From Nitratireductor luteus (GTDB taxonomy: Bacteria; Pseudomonadota; Alphaproteobacteria; Rhizobiales; Rhizobiaceae): a DNA stretch of 64,000 nt. Position numbers and translations under genes: made by a program. A model generated the notes under the pieces. The model was not told the origin of the DNA, did no database searches, and worked only from the letters and a program-made list of their open reading frames with translations. Positions 1-8,749 of the stretch are shown one piece after another. Position 1 is the first letter of the stretch. Each line of letters begins with the position of its first letter. Location: positions 1 to 64,000 of the forward strand of contig NZ_JAOANW010000018.1 of NCBI RefSeq assembly GCF_026162365.1, read 5' to 3'.

Positions 1-280
1 CATGCTGCGCTTCCTTTCCTGATGCTTGTGGCTGTCGCGACAGACCACGTTCTATCATCAGCTCGAAGCGCAGCACCTTCCCGCATCACCGTCCGAGGAT
101 GGGGCGCAAGCCGAATATCCTATCTTTTTAGGTTCTTAAAGCTCTTTAGGCTCTTAAAGCTCTACGTGGAACAGTGTATCATCTTACCGCGACGACGTTG
201 TTGCGCGAACCTCGGCTCGGCCGCAAGCTCATCTACACCGACCACGAGGATTTTCGAGGAGTAAGGAAAGGGACAGGCAG
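1..280. other. Leading region without a supported gene
   Basis: No frame here looks like a real protein. One open frame covers most of it, but the translation is low-complexity and matches no family I recognise. The only structure seen is a short direct repeat. The following gene begins at 281. Confidence 0.5.
135..163. repeat. Short tandem direct repeat, 18-bp period
   Basis: CTTAAAGCTCT occurs at 135-145 and again at 153-163, a period of 18 bp, inside a locally AT-rich patch. It lies about 120 bp upstream of the next gene. A regulator-binding role is possible but nothing else supports it. Confidence 0.5.
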
Positions 281-574
281 ATGTATGTCCAGTTCGTGAA
301 GTTCAAGAGTGGACTGACGGATCTTGATGTGCGCAGAACCATGGAAGAACGTGCACCCCAGTTCCGAGCAATTCCCGGTCTCGTGCAGAAGTACTACGTG
401 CGGGAATCCGAGACCGGTGAGTATGCCGGCATCTACTTTTGGGAATCTGGCGAAGCGCTCGACGAGTTTCGAAACTCCGACCTCGCGCGCAGCATTCCTT
501 CGGCCTATGAGGTCGCTGGCGCACCTCGTGTAGAGATCCTTGAGGTGCTCTCCCCGCTTCGCGGGGCCAAGTAA
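281..574 (+). CDS. YdhR-like putative monooxygenase
   Basis: A 97-residue single-domain protein. The start MYVQFVKFKSG, the block RAIPGLVQKYYVRE, and the later GIYFWES followed by the DEFRNSDLA helix match the dimeric alpha/beta-barrel family of YdhR and antibiotic-biosynthesis monooxygenases. The length is normal for the family, and no cofactor motif is expected. The true substrate of YdhR proteins is poorly known, so only family membership is claimed. An AGG-type ribosome site lies just upstream of the ATG. The gene stands alone, with no same-strand gene within 500 bases downstream. Confidence 0.75.
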   Translation: MYVQFVKFKSGLTDLDVRRTMEERAPQFRAIPGLVQKYYVRESETGEYAGIYFWESGEALDEFRNSDLARSIPSAYEVAGAPRVEILEVLSPLRGAK

Positions 575-1087
575 GCGTCAGGGAGGTCGGCGCCCGCTCG
601 GCGTGGCAGGTTGGTGGTTGAAAGTTGCCCGAACACACGGGTGCCAGCGCGCAGGTTGGATGGCAAGAGCGGTGACGCCACATTTGGGGATCGTCGGAAA
701 GGAGCCTCGATCTCAAATACCGCATCGTTCGGTAATTGGCTCTTCTCGACCCCTCAGTTGGATGAGATCAACGGTAGAGTTTGACCCACCCCTGCCTCTG
801 GTGAAGATACAGGGAAGGACAAGATTGGGCTCAATCGAGCTTTTCATCGTGTCCGTAGGCTACGGCCGTAACGGGTCGCAAGCTGCCGTACAACTTCTGA
901 AGCCAAGCCTATCGAGCCGAAGCCGGCAATATTCCTTCACATTATGAACTGCTGCTGATTATCGACCGTGCTTGCCAATGACTGTCGCTTCATCGTCTCG
1001 GCCGCCGCGCATGCGCAATGCGCAGCCACCTACCTGCACGATCTTCAGCCGGCGGTGAGCGTCGCGGGGGTGGAGACCTTAAGCCCC
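575..1087. other. Gene-poor stretch between the monooxygenase and the toxin-antitoxin locus
   Basis: About 510 bases. Open frames exist on both strands but give arginine-, serine- and proline-rich translations typical of non-coding frames in GC-rich DNA. No repeat, RNA gene or transposase fragment was recognised. Confidence 0.45.
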
Positions 1088-1121
1088 TTGAGATTTTGCC
1101 GTAGTGCTGTAAAATACAGCA
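1088..1121 (+). promoter_or_regulatory. Promoter with overlapping palindromic operator for the antitoxin gene
   Basis: A sigma-70-like promoter: TTGAGA at 1088-1093, a 16-bp spacer, then TAAAAT at 1110-1115. The -10 element lies inside a perfect inverted repeat, TGCTGTA (1105-1111), AAA, TACAGCA (1115-1121). The antitoxin ATG is at 1147. An operator over the -10 is the usual layout for autorepressed type II toxin-antitoxin operons of the Phd/YefM class. The pairing is seen in the sequence; binding is inferred. Confidence 0.65.
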
Positions 1122-1146
1122 ATGTCAGCAAATGCAGGAGACGGCG

Positions 1147-1422
1147 ATGCCGAAGTCCAGTGGCACATACTCGACCAGCGACCTGTCGCGCAAATCCGGT
1201 GATATCATCGCTGAGGCCATGCACCATCCCGTCACCATAACGCAGCGCAACAAGCCGCGTCTGGTGCTTCTCAATATCGAAGACTATCGGCGCCTGCGCG
1301 GTAGCGCAGACAAGCGCGCCATCGGCACAATCAATACCATGCCCGACAGCCTGCTGGAGGAATTCCAGGACGCGATCGAAGCCTACGCCGATTCAGATGA
1401 CACGTTTAGCCGTGAGCTTTGA
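1147..1422 (+). CDS. Phd/YefM-family antitoxin
   Basis: A 91-residue protein read from ATG 1147, preceded by AGGAG at 1136-1140. An upstream in-frame ATG at 1132 lies before this ribosome site and is less likely. The N-terminal half (STSDLSRKSGDIIAEAM, then PVTITQRNKPRLVLLNIEDY) is the classic Phd/YefM fold that binds DNA and presents a disordered tail to the toxin. The acidic C-terminus (EEFQDAIEAYADSDD) is the likely toxin-neutralising segment. It overlaps the downstream toxin frame by 26 bases, as in coupled toxin-antitoxin pairs, and a palindrome covers its promoter. Confidence 0.85.
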   Translation: MPKSSGTYSTSDLSRKSGDIIAEAMHHPVTITQRNKPRLVLLNIEDYRRLRGSADKRAIGTINTMPDSLLEEFQDAIEAYADSDDTFSREL

Positions 1423-1826
1423 GGGTATCCAGACAGCCAGTGTTATCCGCTACCCCTATCTCTGGGTACGGGAGGCCGCGAGCGGTGAAACAGAGGGCCG
1501 CAAGAGCCGGCCGGTGGTCGTTGGCGTCCGCCTCGCCCGCGCCGATGGCGATCTGGTCCTGTTTTTCCCGATTACCACCAAACAACCTGAACCGGGCCGC
1601 TTCGCCGTGGAGGTGCCCGATATCGAGAAGCGACGGGCCGGGCTTGATGCCGCGCTGCGGCTTTGGATCATTTTCGACGAGGACAATACCGACATAGTCG
1701 GCCAGTCGTTCCATCTTGAACCCCGATCCCCCGATCGGGCGGTTCAGCAAGGCATTCTTCCTGCCCTTGGCTCGCGACTTCATCGCCTGCCGCAGATCCC
1801 TCAAGGAAGCAAGCCGAAAGCGGTAG
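1397..1826 (+). pseudogene. Putative type II toxin, frameshifted near its C-terminus
   Basis: The frame starts inside the antitoxin gene at 1397 and reads YPYLWVREAASGETEGRKS, RPVVVGVRL and LRLWIIFDEDN, a conserved protein found beside Phd antitoxins that may be MazF/PemK-like. After codon 109 the expected continuation switches frame at the CCCC run (1721-1724). The +1 frame reads DPPIGRFSKAFFLPLARD and ends with a stop at 1824-1826, giving about 142 residues, while the unshifted frame runs on to 1906 with unrelated sequence. One extra C would explain this. It could be a true inactivating mutation or a sequencing error. The toxin family assignment is less certain than the frameshift. Confidence 0.6.
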
Positions 1827-2249
1827 CCACGTTCAGCGATATCACAATCTCAGCCGGCGAGCGCATCCGTGGTCGCCTTGGCCGGCGCGAACGGGTTCCA
1901 AGCTGAGCGCCGTGGGAGGAATATCATCGACGGTCTCTTTTTCGGCCCGTGGCCGCGCTGTTTGACGTCAAACAGATGCCGTCGTCCGCAGCGGTTCTCC
2001 TCCTTCCAGCGTTGGGCAAGGAAGGTTTCAAAGTACCATGATGATGTCGGGTTCTGCTCACCGCCAATCAAGCGGAGCCTTGAATCGAATGCGCGCACCG
2101 CCAGAGGCTCAGCAGGAGCTTCACCGCCACGGAGTTGCCCTGACCGGCAGATCCTGAAGGTTGCGGATGGACCAACCATGCCGACTTCGGCTTCGCCGTC
2201 CCCAATCGGGGCAAATGCCGATCGCTGGTCCGCGGCGGAAACAACCTAA
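1827..2249. other. No clear gene
   Basis: About 420 bases after the toxin remnant. Frames on both strands are open but unconvincing. A minus-strand reading around 1900-2090 has mixed composition and might be an old gene remnant, but I cannot name a family. Confidence 0.4.
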
Positions 2250-2282
2250 CTGTCGCCATCCGTAAGCGCGACGCCCAGAACT

Positions 2283-2663
2283 TTGACCCCTGGGCCGGGC
2301 GACCATCTCGAGCTGATCGGGTTGATCAAGCCGAACGAGCATGGCTGGTTCTTTCCCTGGGCGAAGGATCTGTCCAAGCAGGTCAACCACAACACGCTCT
2401 ACAGCTTCATCTGGTGGCCGCGCGAGCGCAATGTGTTCCCGGTCGTCCCCAATTGGGATCCGCGCCGAACATGGAAGACGCTCGCCGGCAAGGCGGGTGT
2501 GTCGAAGCAGATCGCGCCCGCATCCAAAACCACGCGCTATGACATCAGCTCGAAGACCTACGACTGCCGGAACTACATGCCGGTAAAGCGTGAACCGATG
2601 GAGAGGTGGGATAAATTCATCAGGGCTATCCTTGCCAAAAGGCAAGGTAGGAGAGATGCTTAG
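2283..2663 (+). CDS. Hypothetical protein, possibly a fragment
   Basis: An open frame of 126 codons from a TTG at 2283; the frame is open from 2250. Composition is protein-like, rich in W, K, N and Y (GWFFPWAKDLSKQVNHNTLY, FIWWPRERNVFPVVPNWDP), unlike the shadow frames nearby. No family was recognised and no good ribosome site precedes it, so it may be the 3' part of a decayed gene in a region that already holds broken genes. No function is proposed. Confidence 0.3.
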   Translation: MTPGPGDHLELIGLIKPNEHGWFFPWAKDLSKQVNHNTLYSFIWWPRERNVFPVVPNWDPRRTWKTLAGKAGVSKQIAPASKTTRYDISSKTYDCRNYMPVKREPMERWDKFIRAILAKRQGRRDA

Positions 2664-2787
2664 CTGACATTGCTGAATTGGCCCTAACGTGAAGATTGAC
2701 CCTTTCCCGACTATCGTTCCTGCATCCGGACAGCAACAGCCCCTGTTTCCGGAACCGCTTTCCACCAAATGCATTGGGCAATAGACG

Positions 2788-3597
2788 ATGGGTATTTCCC
2801 CAGAAGCGGGCGACGTTGAATGGGAAGTGAACGTGCTGGACCGTCTGCGAGGACGCTTACGCAATCTCTACCACGGTCATTCACAAGGCGCGTTGCGATT
2901 CCAACTCGCTGTCATGGTCGTCGATCTTCTGATCATCGCATTTTTCGTTGCGAGCCCGGTGCTGCGCGAGCGGCCATCCTTTCTCTGGATTGACTATTCT
3001 ATCGCGGCACTGCTGGCCGCGGACATCTCGGCTCGCGCCCTCGCCGCCAATGACATTCCGCGCTGGCTGCGGCAGCCCACAAGTGTCGTCGATCTCTTCA
3101 TTCTGGCAACCTTGCTCGCGCCGCTGTGGCTGGCCAATCTCGGTTTCCTGCGCGTCCTGCGCCTATGGTCTCTCTCTCGCAGCGGATTTCTATGGCGTCC
3201 GCTTACGCGGCGGGGGTACGGATCGTGGCGGGAGGTCGCCCATTCTGCTCTCAATCTAGTCACGTTCCTATTCGTGGTGACCGGATTCATTTACACATTC
3301 TTCTTCCGGAATGGTTCAGGTCTCGCCGGTTATGTCGACGCCCTCTATTATACTGTCACGAGCATGACCACTACGGGTTACGGCGACATCCTCCTGCCGG
3401 GCATGTGGGGCAAGCTGACCTCTGTCGTCATCATGATTGCCGGCATTTCGCTTTTCATCCGCCTGGCCCAGGCGATCTTTCGTCCCTACAAGGTCCGATA
3501 TTCATGCCCGCAATGCGGGCTACAGCGCCACGACCCCGATGCGGTCCATTGCAAGGCTTGCGGCCATCCGCTGAAGATTCCCGATCCCGACGATTGA
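2788..3597 (+). CDS. Voltage-gated-type potassium channel with C-terminal zinc ribbon
   Basis: A 269-residue membrane protein with several hydrophobic segments (about residues 30-50, 60-78, 95-115, 152-172 and 205-228), consistent with a six-helix channel subunit. The pore loop reads SMTTTGYGD, with selectivity filter TTTGYGD at about 194-200; the usual form is TTVGYGD. A charged S4-like helix (LRVLRLWSLSRS) precedes the pore. The C-terminal tail carries CPQC and CKAC (about 240-258), a rubredoxin-like zinc ribbon. Start choice is uncertain: ATG 2788 lacks a clear ribosome site and an in-frame GTG about 14 codons later is possible. It stands alone on this strand. Confidence 0.85.
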   Translation: MGISPEAGDVEWEVNVLDRLRGRLRNLYHGHSQGALRFQLAVMVVDLLIIAFFVASPVLRERPSFLWIDYSIAALLAADISARALAANDIPRWLRQPTSVVDLFILATLLAPLWLANLGFLRVLRLWSLSRSGFLWRPLTRRGYGSWREVAHSALNLVTFLFVVTGFIYTFFFRNGSGLAGYVDALYYTVTSMTTTGYGDILLPGMWGKLTSVVIMIAGISLFIRLAQAIFRPYKVRYSCPQCGLQRHDPDAVHCKACGHPLKIPDPDD

Positions 3598-3696
3598 GAA
3601 AGAGCCGCTCGGCATGGCTGGCGATACCAACCCGAAGAAGGGCGCGCTCGCCATTGTCATGGTCGTTTTGAAGAAGCTCGAGGTCTGGAACCCACC

Positions 3697-3867
3697 TTGC
3701 GGCTCCGACAGGCGCAATTTCTGTGCAAAGCGGGAATGCCGGCCGCCAATTTCGGACCCGGTGACTTTACCGTCTGCGTTCAGCCGAACGAGCATGTGAA
3801 AGTCGAGAATCTCGCCAACTGTGCGCGGATCGTACTCGCCACCACGCTCGACCTCTTGGAAAGTTAG
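3697..3867 (+). pseudogene. Fragment of an M20-type peptidase/deacylase C-terminus
   Basis: A short frame reads LCKAGMPAANFGPGDFTV, then PNEHVKVENLANCARIV and a stop. This resembles the C-terminal end of DapE/ArgE-like M20 metallohydrolases, where AGIPxVxFGPG and a later PDEHV..ENL block are conserved. No upstream part of the enzyme (metal-binding H and D/E motifs) is present between the channel gene and here, so it is a relic. The assignment rests on about 45 residues. Confidence 0.45.
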
Positions 3868-3928
3868 AGCTCCTCCCTTGCCGGAATCATCCCCGCCGGA
3901 ACGACCAGTAGAGAAAATATAGAAGCGG

Positions 3929-3944
3929 GACTGTGGAAACAGTC
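3929..3944. promoter_or_regulatory. Inverted repeat upstream of the phosphoesterase gene
   Basis: GACTGT (3929-3934), GGAA, ACAGTC (3939-3944): a perfect 6-bp inverted repeat about 94 bases before ATG 4038. It could be an operator. It does not match the tandem Pho-box layout, so phosphate control is not claimed. Confidence 0.35.
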
Positions 3945-4037
3945 ACGGAAGTTTAACGCGGCGGTCAAGCGCAGTTCATATGCCGCGACGATGCTTCTGT
4001 CTGGATGTGATGCATTCCTCAGGAGGGAGTTCCGACA

Positions 4038-5975
4038 ATGAAGCGACTGTCCATATTTCTTTTCCTCGCGGCTTCCACGGCGCTCGCCGCGCCGGCGGCC
4101 GCAAAGGATACGTCCTATATCGGTTCGGTTCACACGGTGTCCGGCACTGCGGCCAATATGGCGCGCGGCAAGGTCTTTCTCGACGCCAATCGCAACGCCA
4201 GGCTGGACGAGGGCGAAGGCGGGGTGGAAGGAGTGCTGGTCTCCAACGGGCGCGAGGTCGTGAAGACCGACGCCACCGGCGCTTACGAGCTGCCGGCCTA
4301 TGACGACATGAACCTCTTCATCACCAAGCCGGCCGGCTATGCGGTGCCGGTTAGCGAGGAAATGGTTCCGCAGTTCCATTATATTCACAAAGCCGCGGGC
4401 TCTCCCGACCTGCGCTTCGGCGGCATCGAGCCTACCGGCCTGCTACCTGAAGCGATCAACTTCCCGCTAGTCGAGGACGACATCGGCGACCAATTCTCCT
4501 GCCTGGTCTTCGGCGATCCGCAGCCCTACAACAATCGCGAAGTCGGCTATGTCCGCGAGACGGTCGGCACCATGCTCGCCAACCGCGACAACACGAACAC
4601 CGAATGCCTCATCTTCGAGGGCGATGTGATCGGCGACGACCTGTCGCTCTATCCCCGTTTCAAGAAAATCGTGGCGACCGGCCGGGTGCCGCAATATTTC
4701 GTCCCCGGCAATCACGACGTCGATTTCGACGCCGAGAGCGATACCGATTCCTACGACACGTTCCGCCGCGAGTGGGGCCCGGAATACTACTCCTTCGACA
4801 TAGGCAATGTGCATTTCGTGGTGCTCGACAATGTGCGCTATCCCTGCAACGGCGTCGACGACCATCCCTTCTGCGATCCTGCCGAAAGCCCCACCTACAA
4901 CGGCGTCATTCACGACCGCCAGCTCGAGTGGCTGCGCAACGACCTGGCGCATGTGCCGCAGGACAAGCTGATCGTCCTCAACGCCCACATTCCTTTCGTT
5001 ACCTTCACTGACAACACCGCACAGAAGCACCAGACCGACAATCTCGACGTTCTCTACGAGATCATCGGCGACCGTCCCGCACTTGGGCTGTCCGGCCACA
5101 CCCACACCACAGAGCAGATCATGCCGGGCGAGAATTTCGAAGGCTGGGCGGAAGCCACGAACACCGGTCCGGCGAAGTTCCATCAGATCGTCACGGGTGC
5201 CGTGTCGGGCTCCTGGTGGTCCGGTGACCTGGATGACCGGGGCGTTCCGCGCTCCACCCAGCGCCTCGGCAATCCGCGCGGCTACTTCGTCTTCGAGTTC
5301 GACGGATCGGACTATGTCGAGACCTTCGTCCGCTTCGGCGGCTCGAAGGACGAGCAGATGCACGTCTCCTTCAACACGCCGCGCTTCCGCGAATGGGCGG
5401 CAGACCTGCTGGCCTTTGCCGATCTTTACGAGACGCCAAACGGCATCTTGCCGCCGGTCACGGTCAACGACCTCGGTGACATAAACATGATCACGTTGGA
5501 CGACCTGAAGGACGGCACCTGGGTGGCGGCCAATGTGTGGAGCAGCGCCAAGGGCGACACGGTGTCGATCTCCATCGACGGCGGGGCGGCGATCCAGGCC
5601 CAGCGCACCCAACCGGGCAATGGCGAAGCAAAGCTCAAAGGGCCGGAATATGCCGATCCGCTGGCGCTGGTCACGCAGGCGACCGTTGGCCGTGCGGCGT
5701 TCCGCTCCGCACGCGGCGGTGACAGCACGGCCGGCTTCACCACCGGGCGCGGCAGCCGCGCGGCAGGCCTGCCGGGGCCGCTGTCGCGCGGACTTCTGAC
5801 CGACAGTTCCAGCCATCTGTGGCGCGCGGACCTGCCGGAAACCCTGGCTGAGGGCGTTCATGTGCTGGAGGTGAAGACGACCGACCGCTACGGCCGGACC
5901 TTTACCCAAAAGCTGACCTTCGAGGTCGTGAACGAACTTCCCGATCCCGACTGGAACGAAGGTTTGTTCAACTAA
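4038..5975 (+). CDS. Exported calcineurin-like phosphoesterase
   Basis: A 645-residue protein. ATG 4038 follows a strong AGGAGGGAG site. Residues 1-22 (MKRLSIFLFLAASTALAAPAAA) form a signal peptide with an AxA cleavage site. An SdrD/carboxypeptidase-like beta domain follows (about 40-110, GKVFLDANRNARLDEGEGG). The catalytic metallophosphoesterase domain shows VFGDPQ, FEGDVIGD, PGNHDVD (about 224), NAHIPF and GHTHTTE (about 353), the usual dimetal ligands. A C-terminal beta domain (about 470-640) matches the calcineurin-like C-terminal family. It probably cleaves phosphoesters in the periplasm; the substrate is unknown. The next gene starts 121 bases downstream on the same strand. Confidence 0.88.
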   Translation: MKRLSIFLFLAASTALAAPAAAKDTSYIGSVHTVSGTAANMARGKVFLDANRNARLDEGEGGVEGVLVSNGREVVKTDATGAYELPAYDDMNLFITKPAGYAVPVSEEMVPQFHYIHKAAGSPDLRFGGIEPTGLLPEAINFPLVEDDIGDQFSCLVFGDPQPYNNREVGYVRETVGTMLANRDNTNTECLIFEGDVIGDDLSLYPRFKKIVATGRVPQYFVPGNHDVDFDAESDTDSYDTFRREWGPEYYSFDIGNVHFVVLDNVRYPCNGVDDHPFCDPAESPTYNGVIHDRQLEWLRNDLAHVPQDKLIVLNAHIPFVTFTDNTAQKHQTDNLDVLYEIIGDRPALGLSGHTHTTEQIMPGENFEGWAEATNTGPAKFHQIVTGAVSGSWWSGDLDDRGVPRSTQRLGNPRGYFVFEFDGSDYVETFVRFGGSKDEQMHVSFNTPRFREWAADLLAFADLYETPNGILPPVTVNDLGDINMITLDDLKDGTWVAANVWSSAKGDTVSISIDGGAAIQAQRTQPGNGEAKLKGPEYADPLALVTQATVGRAAFRSARGGDSTAGFTTGRGSRAAGLPGPLSRGLLTDSSSHLWRADLPETLAEGVHVLEVKTTDRYGRTFTQKLTFEVVNELPDPDWNEGLFN

Positions 5976-6096
5976 GGCCTGTTGCTGTTCGGACCGGGCG
6001 GGCTGCAAACGGCGCTTGGGTCCGAACGCTTCCGGAAGAACGGGACCTCCTGCCCGGACGTCGAACCGCCCGGGCAAAACTACATCCGGAGCCAAT

Positions 6097-7332
6097 GTGC
6101 GCATCTTCGTCAACGTCGTTTTGATCCTGACCGTGCTTCTTGCCCATGCAGGCCTCGCGCGCGCCCATTTTGCGCAGGGCACCAAAGTGCGGACCATCCT
6201 GATCGTGCCGCACGGGGAAACATTGACCGCCTATGTGCGCGCGCCGCTGCCGCTCGTCTTTTCCGACCTGGTCACGAGCGCGCAAGCAAGCAGCCAGCCG
6301 CTGGACACGCCGTTCCTCTATTTCGAAGAGACCGGGACGGGTGGTCGCTACAGGGTCTCGATGGGCGCTGTCGCGGCCAACGAGTCCGCGTTCCGTGAGC
6401 GGCTGGAACGCGCTCTGTCGTGGTCGCAGAACGGCAAGGAAATCACGGCCCGTCTCGTTGCCATGCGCGTTCACGCGCGCATGCCGGCGGGTTCTTTCGA
6501 CAGCCGGGAGGCGGCGGAAGCCGCGATCGCGGGCGCCAGCAGCGGCCTCGACCCGGTTTTTGGCGAAGCCTATGTGGATTTCGCGGTCAGTTTGTCGCCG
6601 CCGGACGCGGCCGGTTCAGTTGCGGTACGCTCGGCCTATCCGCCCCTGCCGGTCCCCGAAGGCGTGACCATCGACAACCACATCATCGACGCGCGCGGCG
6701 ACACGCCGGTTTCCTACACGCGACCGGGCCAATTGGAGCAGCCCGCGGTAATCGACACCTCGCTCTGGCGCACCGTCGGCGAATTCGCCTGGCAAGGCGT
6801 GCTGCACATTGTCGAGGGCCTGGACCATGTCTTCCTGGTCATCTGCCTGGCACTTGGCATCGGCGCGCGCGGCCGGCTGTTGTGGATCGTGACGGCTTTC
6901 ACGCTTGGCCATTCGGTTACGCTGATCGCTACCTTCCTGGGAGCGGTGCCTTCCTGGGCCTGGTTCATATCCGCGGTCGAAGCCGGCATCGCGGCGACGG
7001 TGCTTTATGCGGCGGTCGCCGCTCTATTGGGCAGGATGGATTCGATCCTGCTGATTGCGGGCGTCGGCCTGCTGCACGGGCTCGGCTTTTCCTTCGTTCT
7101 CGGCGACATTCTTGGCCGTGACGCGCCCAACCTCGTGCCCGCGCTGGCGGCTTTCAATGTCGGTATCGAAATCGGCCAGTTGATGATCATTGCGGCAACT
7201 TTGCTGGCGGTGGCCGTCATAACCCGGCTTTCGGCGCCACTCACGCCGGTTCTGCGCGCGGCCACGCTCATCGGCATCGCCGTCGTGTCGGCCTGGTGGG
7301 TCGTGGAACGGTCCGCAACGCTCGTCGCTTAA
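6097..7332 (+). CDS. HupE/UreJ-family membrane protein
   Basis: The open frame extends back to 6016, but GTG 6097 is the better start: it follows CCGGAG and leads straight into a signal peptide (VRIFVNVVLILTVLLAHAG). The product is about 411 residues. A periplasmic N-terminal half follows, and the C-terminal half is membrane-embedded, beginning WQGVLHIVEGLDHVFLVICL, with the conserved TLGHSVTL and GLLHGLGFSF motifs. HupE/UreJ proteins are linked to nickel uptake in some bacteria, but this long version with a large exported domain is usually annotated only by family. It follows the phosphoesterase and could share its transcript. Confidence 0.8.
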   Translation: MRIFVNVVLILTVLLAHAGLARAHFAQGTKVRTILIVPHGETLTAYVRAPLPLVFSDLVTSAQASSQPLDTPFLYFEETGTGGRYRVSMGAVAANESAFRERLERALSWSQNGKEITARLVAMRVHARMPAGSFDSREAAEAAIAGASSGLDPVFGEAYVDFAVSLSPPDAAGSVAVRSAYPPLPVPEGVTIDNHIIDARGDTPVSYTRPGQLEQPAVIDTSLWRTVGEFAWQGVLHIVEGLDHVFLVICLALGIGARGRLLWIVTAFTLGHSVTLIATFLGAVPSWAWFISAVEAGIAATVLYAAVAALLGRMDSILLIAGVGLLHGLGFSFVLGDILGRDAPNLVPALAAFNVGIEIGQLMIIAATLLAVAVITRLSAPLTPVLRAATLIGIAVVSAWWVVERSATLVA

Positions 7333-7440
7333 CGCATTTGCGATTGCTCGGCACTGCATGCCTGCGCTGGCGCGGCGCGTTGCCCTCGCACTTTGCATCA
7401 AGCCATTGCCAGATCACGAGCGTTAGGCGAAATTCCAGTG

Positions 7441-8244
7441 ATGTGGTTCCTGAAACTGACGCTGGCGCTCGCCGGGTTGTACGCGCTCGTTGCCGCTATC
7501 GCGTATGCCCTTCAGACATGGCTGATCTTTCCAGCCGGCCTCGCAGCTTTCGGGCCGGAGCTGCCTGCCGGAGCACGTCGTATCGAACTGGCGACGAAGG
7601 GCGATGAGCACGTCGTCCTGGTGCGTTTGCCCGCAGAGCGGTCGGCGGCCGAACCACGGCCGCTCCTGTTGGGCTTCGGCGGCAATGCCTGGAACGCCGA
7701 TGCGCTTGTCCTGATGCTGCGCCAGATGTTCCCTGAGCACGAGGTCGCCGCGCTGCACTACCGCGGTTATGGGCCGAGCAGCGGGCGCCCGTCGGCGGCC
7801 GCCCTGTTCGACGATGCCAAGCGCGCGTACGACCATTTGGCCGGTGAGGTCAAAGCCGATGTCGTCGCGATCGGCCTCAGCCTCGGTGCCGCGGTTGCAG
7901 TGGACCTGGCAGCTACCCGGCCTCTGCAGGGTATCGTCATGGTGACTCCGTTCGATTCACTCAAGGAACTTGCCGCTCACCATTATCCCTGGCTTCCTGT
8001 GCGCCTCTTGCTGCGCCATCGCATGGAAACGGCGGAAACCTTGCGCGGCCTCGACGTGCCGGCGGCCGTGATCACGGCGGAAAACGACGTCATTGTTCCC
8101 GCAGTGCGCTCGGCGCCCGTTCGCAAGGCGGCCCGCGATCTGCGCAAAGACATCACTATCGCGTCCGGACACAACGACCTCTATGACCATCCCGACTTTG
8201 CTGACGCGCTTCGCAGTTCTGTCGCTGCTGTCAGCGTCGATTGA
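7441..8244 (+). CDS. Membrane-anchored alpha/beta hydrolase
   Basis: A 267-residue protein from ATG 7441; an upstream in-frame TTG at 7393 is less likely because the hydrophobic anchor begins at MWFLKLTLALAGLYALVAA. After the single membrane helix comes an alpha/beta-hydrolase fold with nucleophile elbow GLSLGAA, an acid in AENDVIVP and the histidine in SGHNDLYDH, a complete Ser-Asp-His triad. It resembles the ABHD12/13/BEM46-like group. The substrate is unknown. It lies 108 bases after the HupE-like gene on the same strand. Confidence 0.78.
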   Translation: MWFLKLTLALAGLYALVAAIAYALQTWLIFPAGLAAFGPELPAGARRIELATKGDEHVVLVRLPAERSAAEPRPLLLGFGGNAWNADALVLMLRQMFPEHEVAALHYRGYGPSSGRPSAAALFDDAKRAYDHLAGEVKADVVAIGLSLGAAVAVDLAATRPLQGIVMVTPFDSLKELAAHHYPWLPVRLLLRHRMETAETLRGLDVPAAVITAENDVIVPAVRSAPVRKAARDLRKDITIASGHNDLYDHPDFADALRSSVAAVSVD

Positions 8245-8749
8245 GGTTCAACAATGTTGGTCCGGTGCGCTCCCTCACCCAAGAACATCAAAAAGCTGAA
8301 CGCACAGCGACACGCTCGAACGCTACACCAGCCTCAACGATTGAGATCAGGATTGCGGTCCAGCAGCAGCGCGGCCGGCTCGCAGATCACCGACGCGTGA
8401 GGGAATGACTTTCCCCGGTTCCCATCGCCATCAGCGTCGCCCAACTCAGCATGCATTACGGCAGGCGCACGTGCAGAAGCTACCATCTTCGCGGGCCGGA
8501 GGCGCCATCACGTTGAGAAGATCGGAAACCTGGAAGATTTCCTGTCTGAATCGGCGCTGGCGAGCGCCTGACCGACGCTGTCGTTGTTTCTCTCCTACGC
8601 TGGAGCGCGCCGTCATGCACTTCATGCGCGATATCGGGTCGTTCGCATGGCCAGAAGATCAGGCTCCTTCTTCGCCTCCTGCGTGCCCGTTTTGCGCGGA
8701 TCGGCGGTTGCTTTGGTCAGCCTCTTGATCTGATTCCGGTTGATCGAGT
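8245..8749. other. Gene-free stretch
   Basis: About 500 bases between the hydrolase and the convergent Fic gene. Open frames here are short and their composition is not protein-like. No terminator hairpin, repeat or RNA gene was recognised. Confidence 0.45.

Noticed and set aside
1105-1121. Palindrome TGCTGTA-AAA-TACAGCA considered as a terminator
   Set aside because: It overlaps a good -10 element just upstream of a gene start and has no T tract, so an operator fits better.
4467-6197. 576-codon minus-strand open frame opposite the phosphoesterase
   Set aside because: The plus-strand protein has all catalytic motifs and a signal peptide; the minus frame is a compositional shadow.
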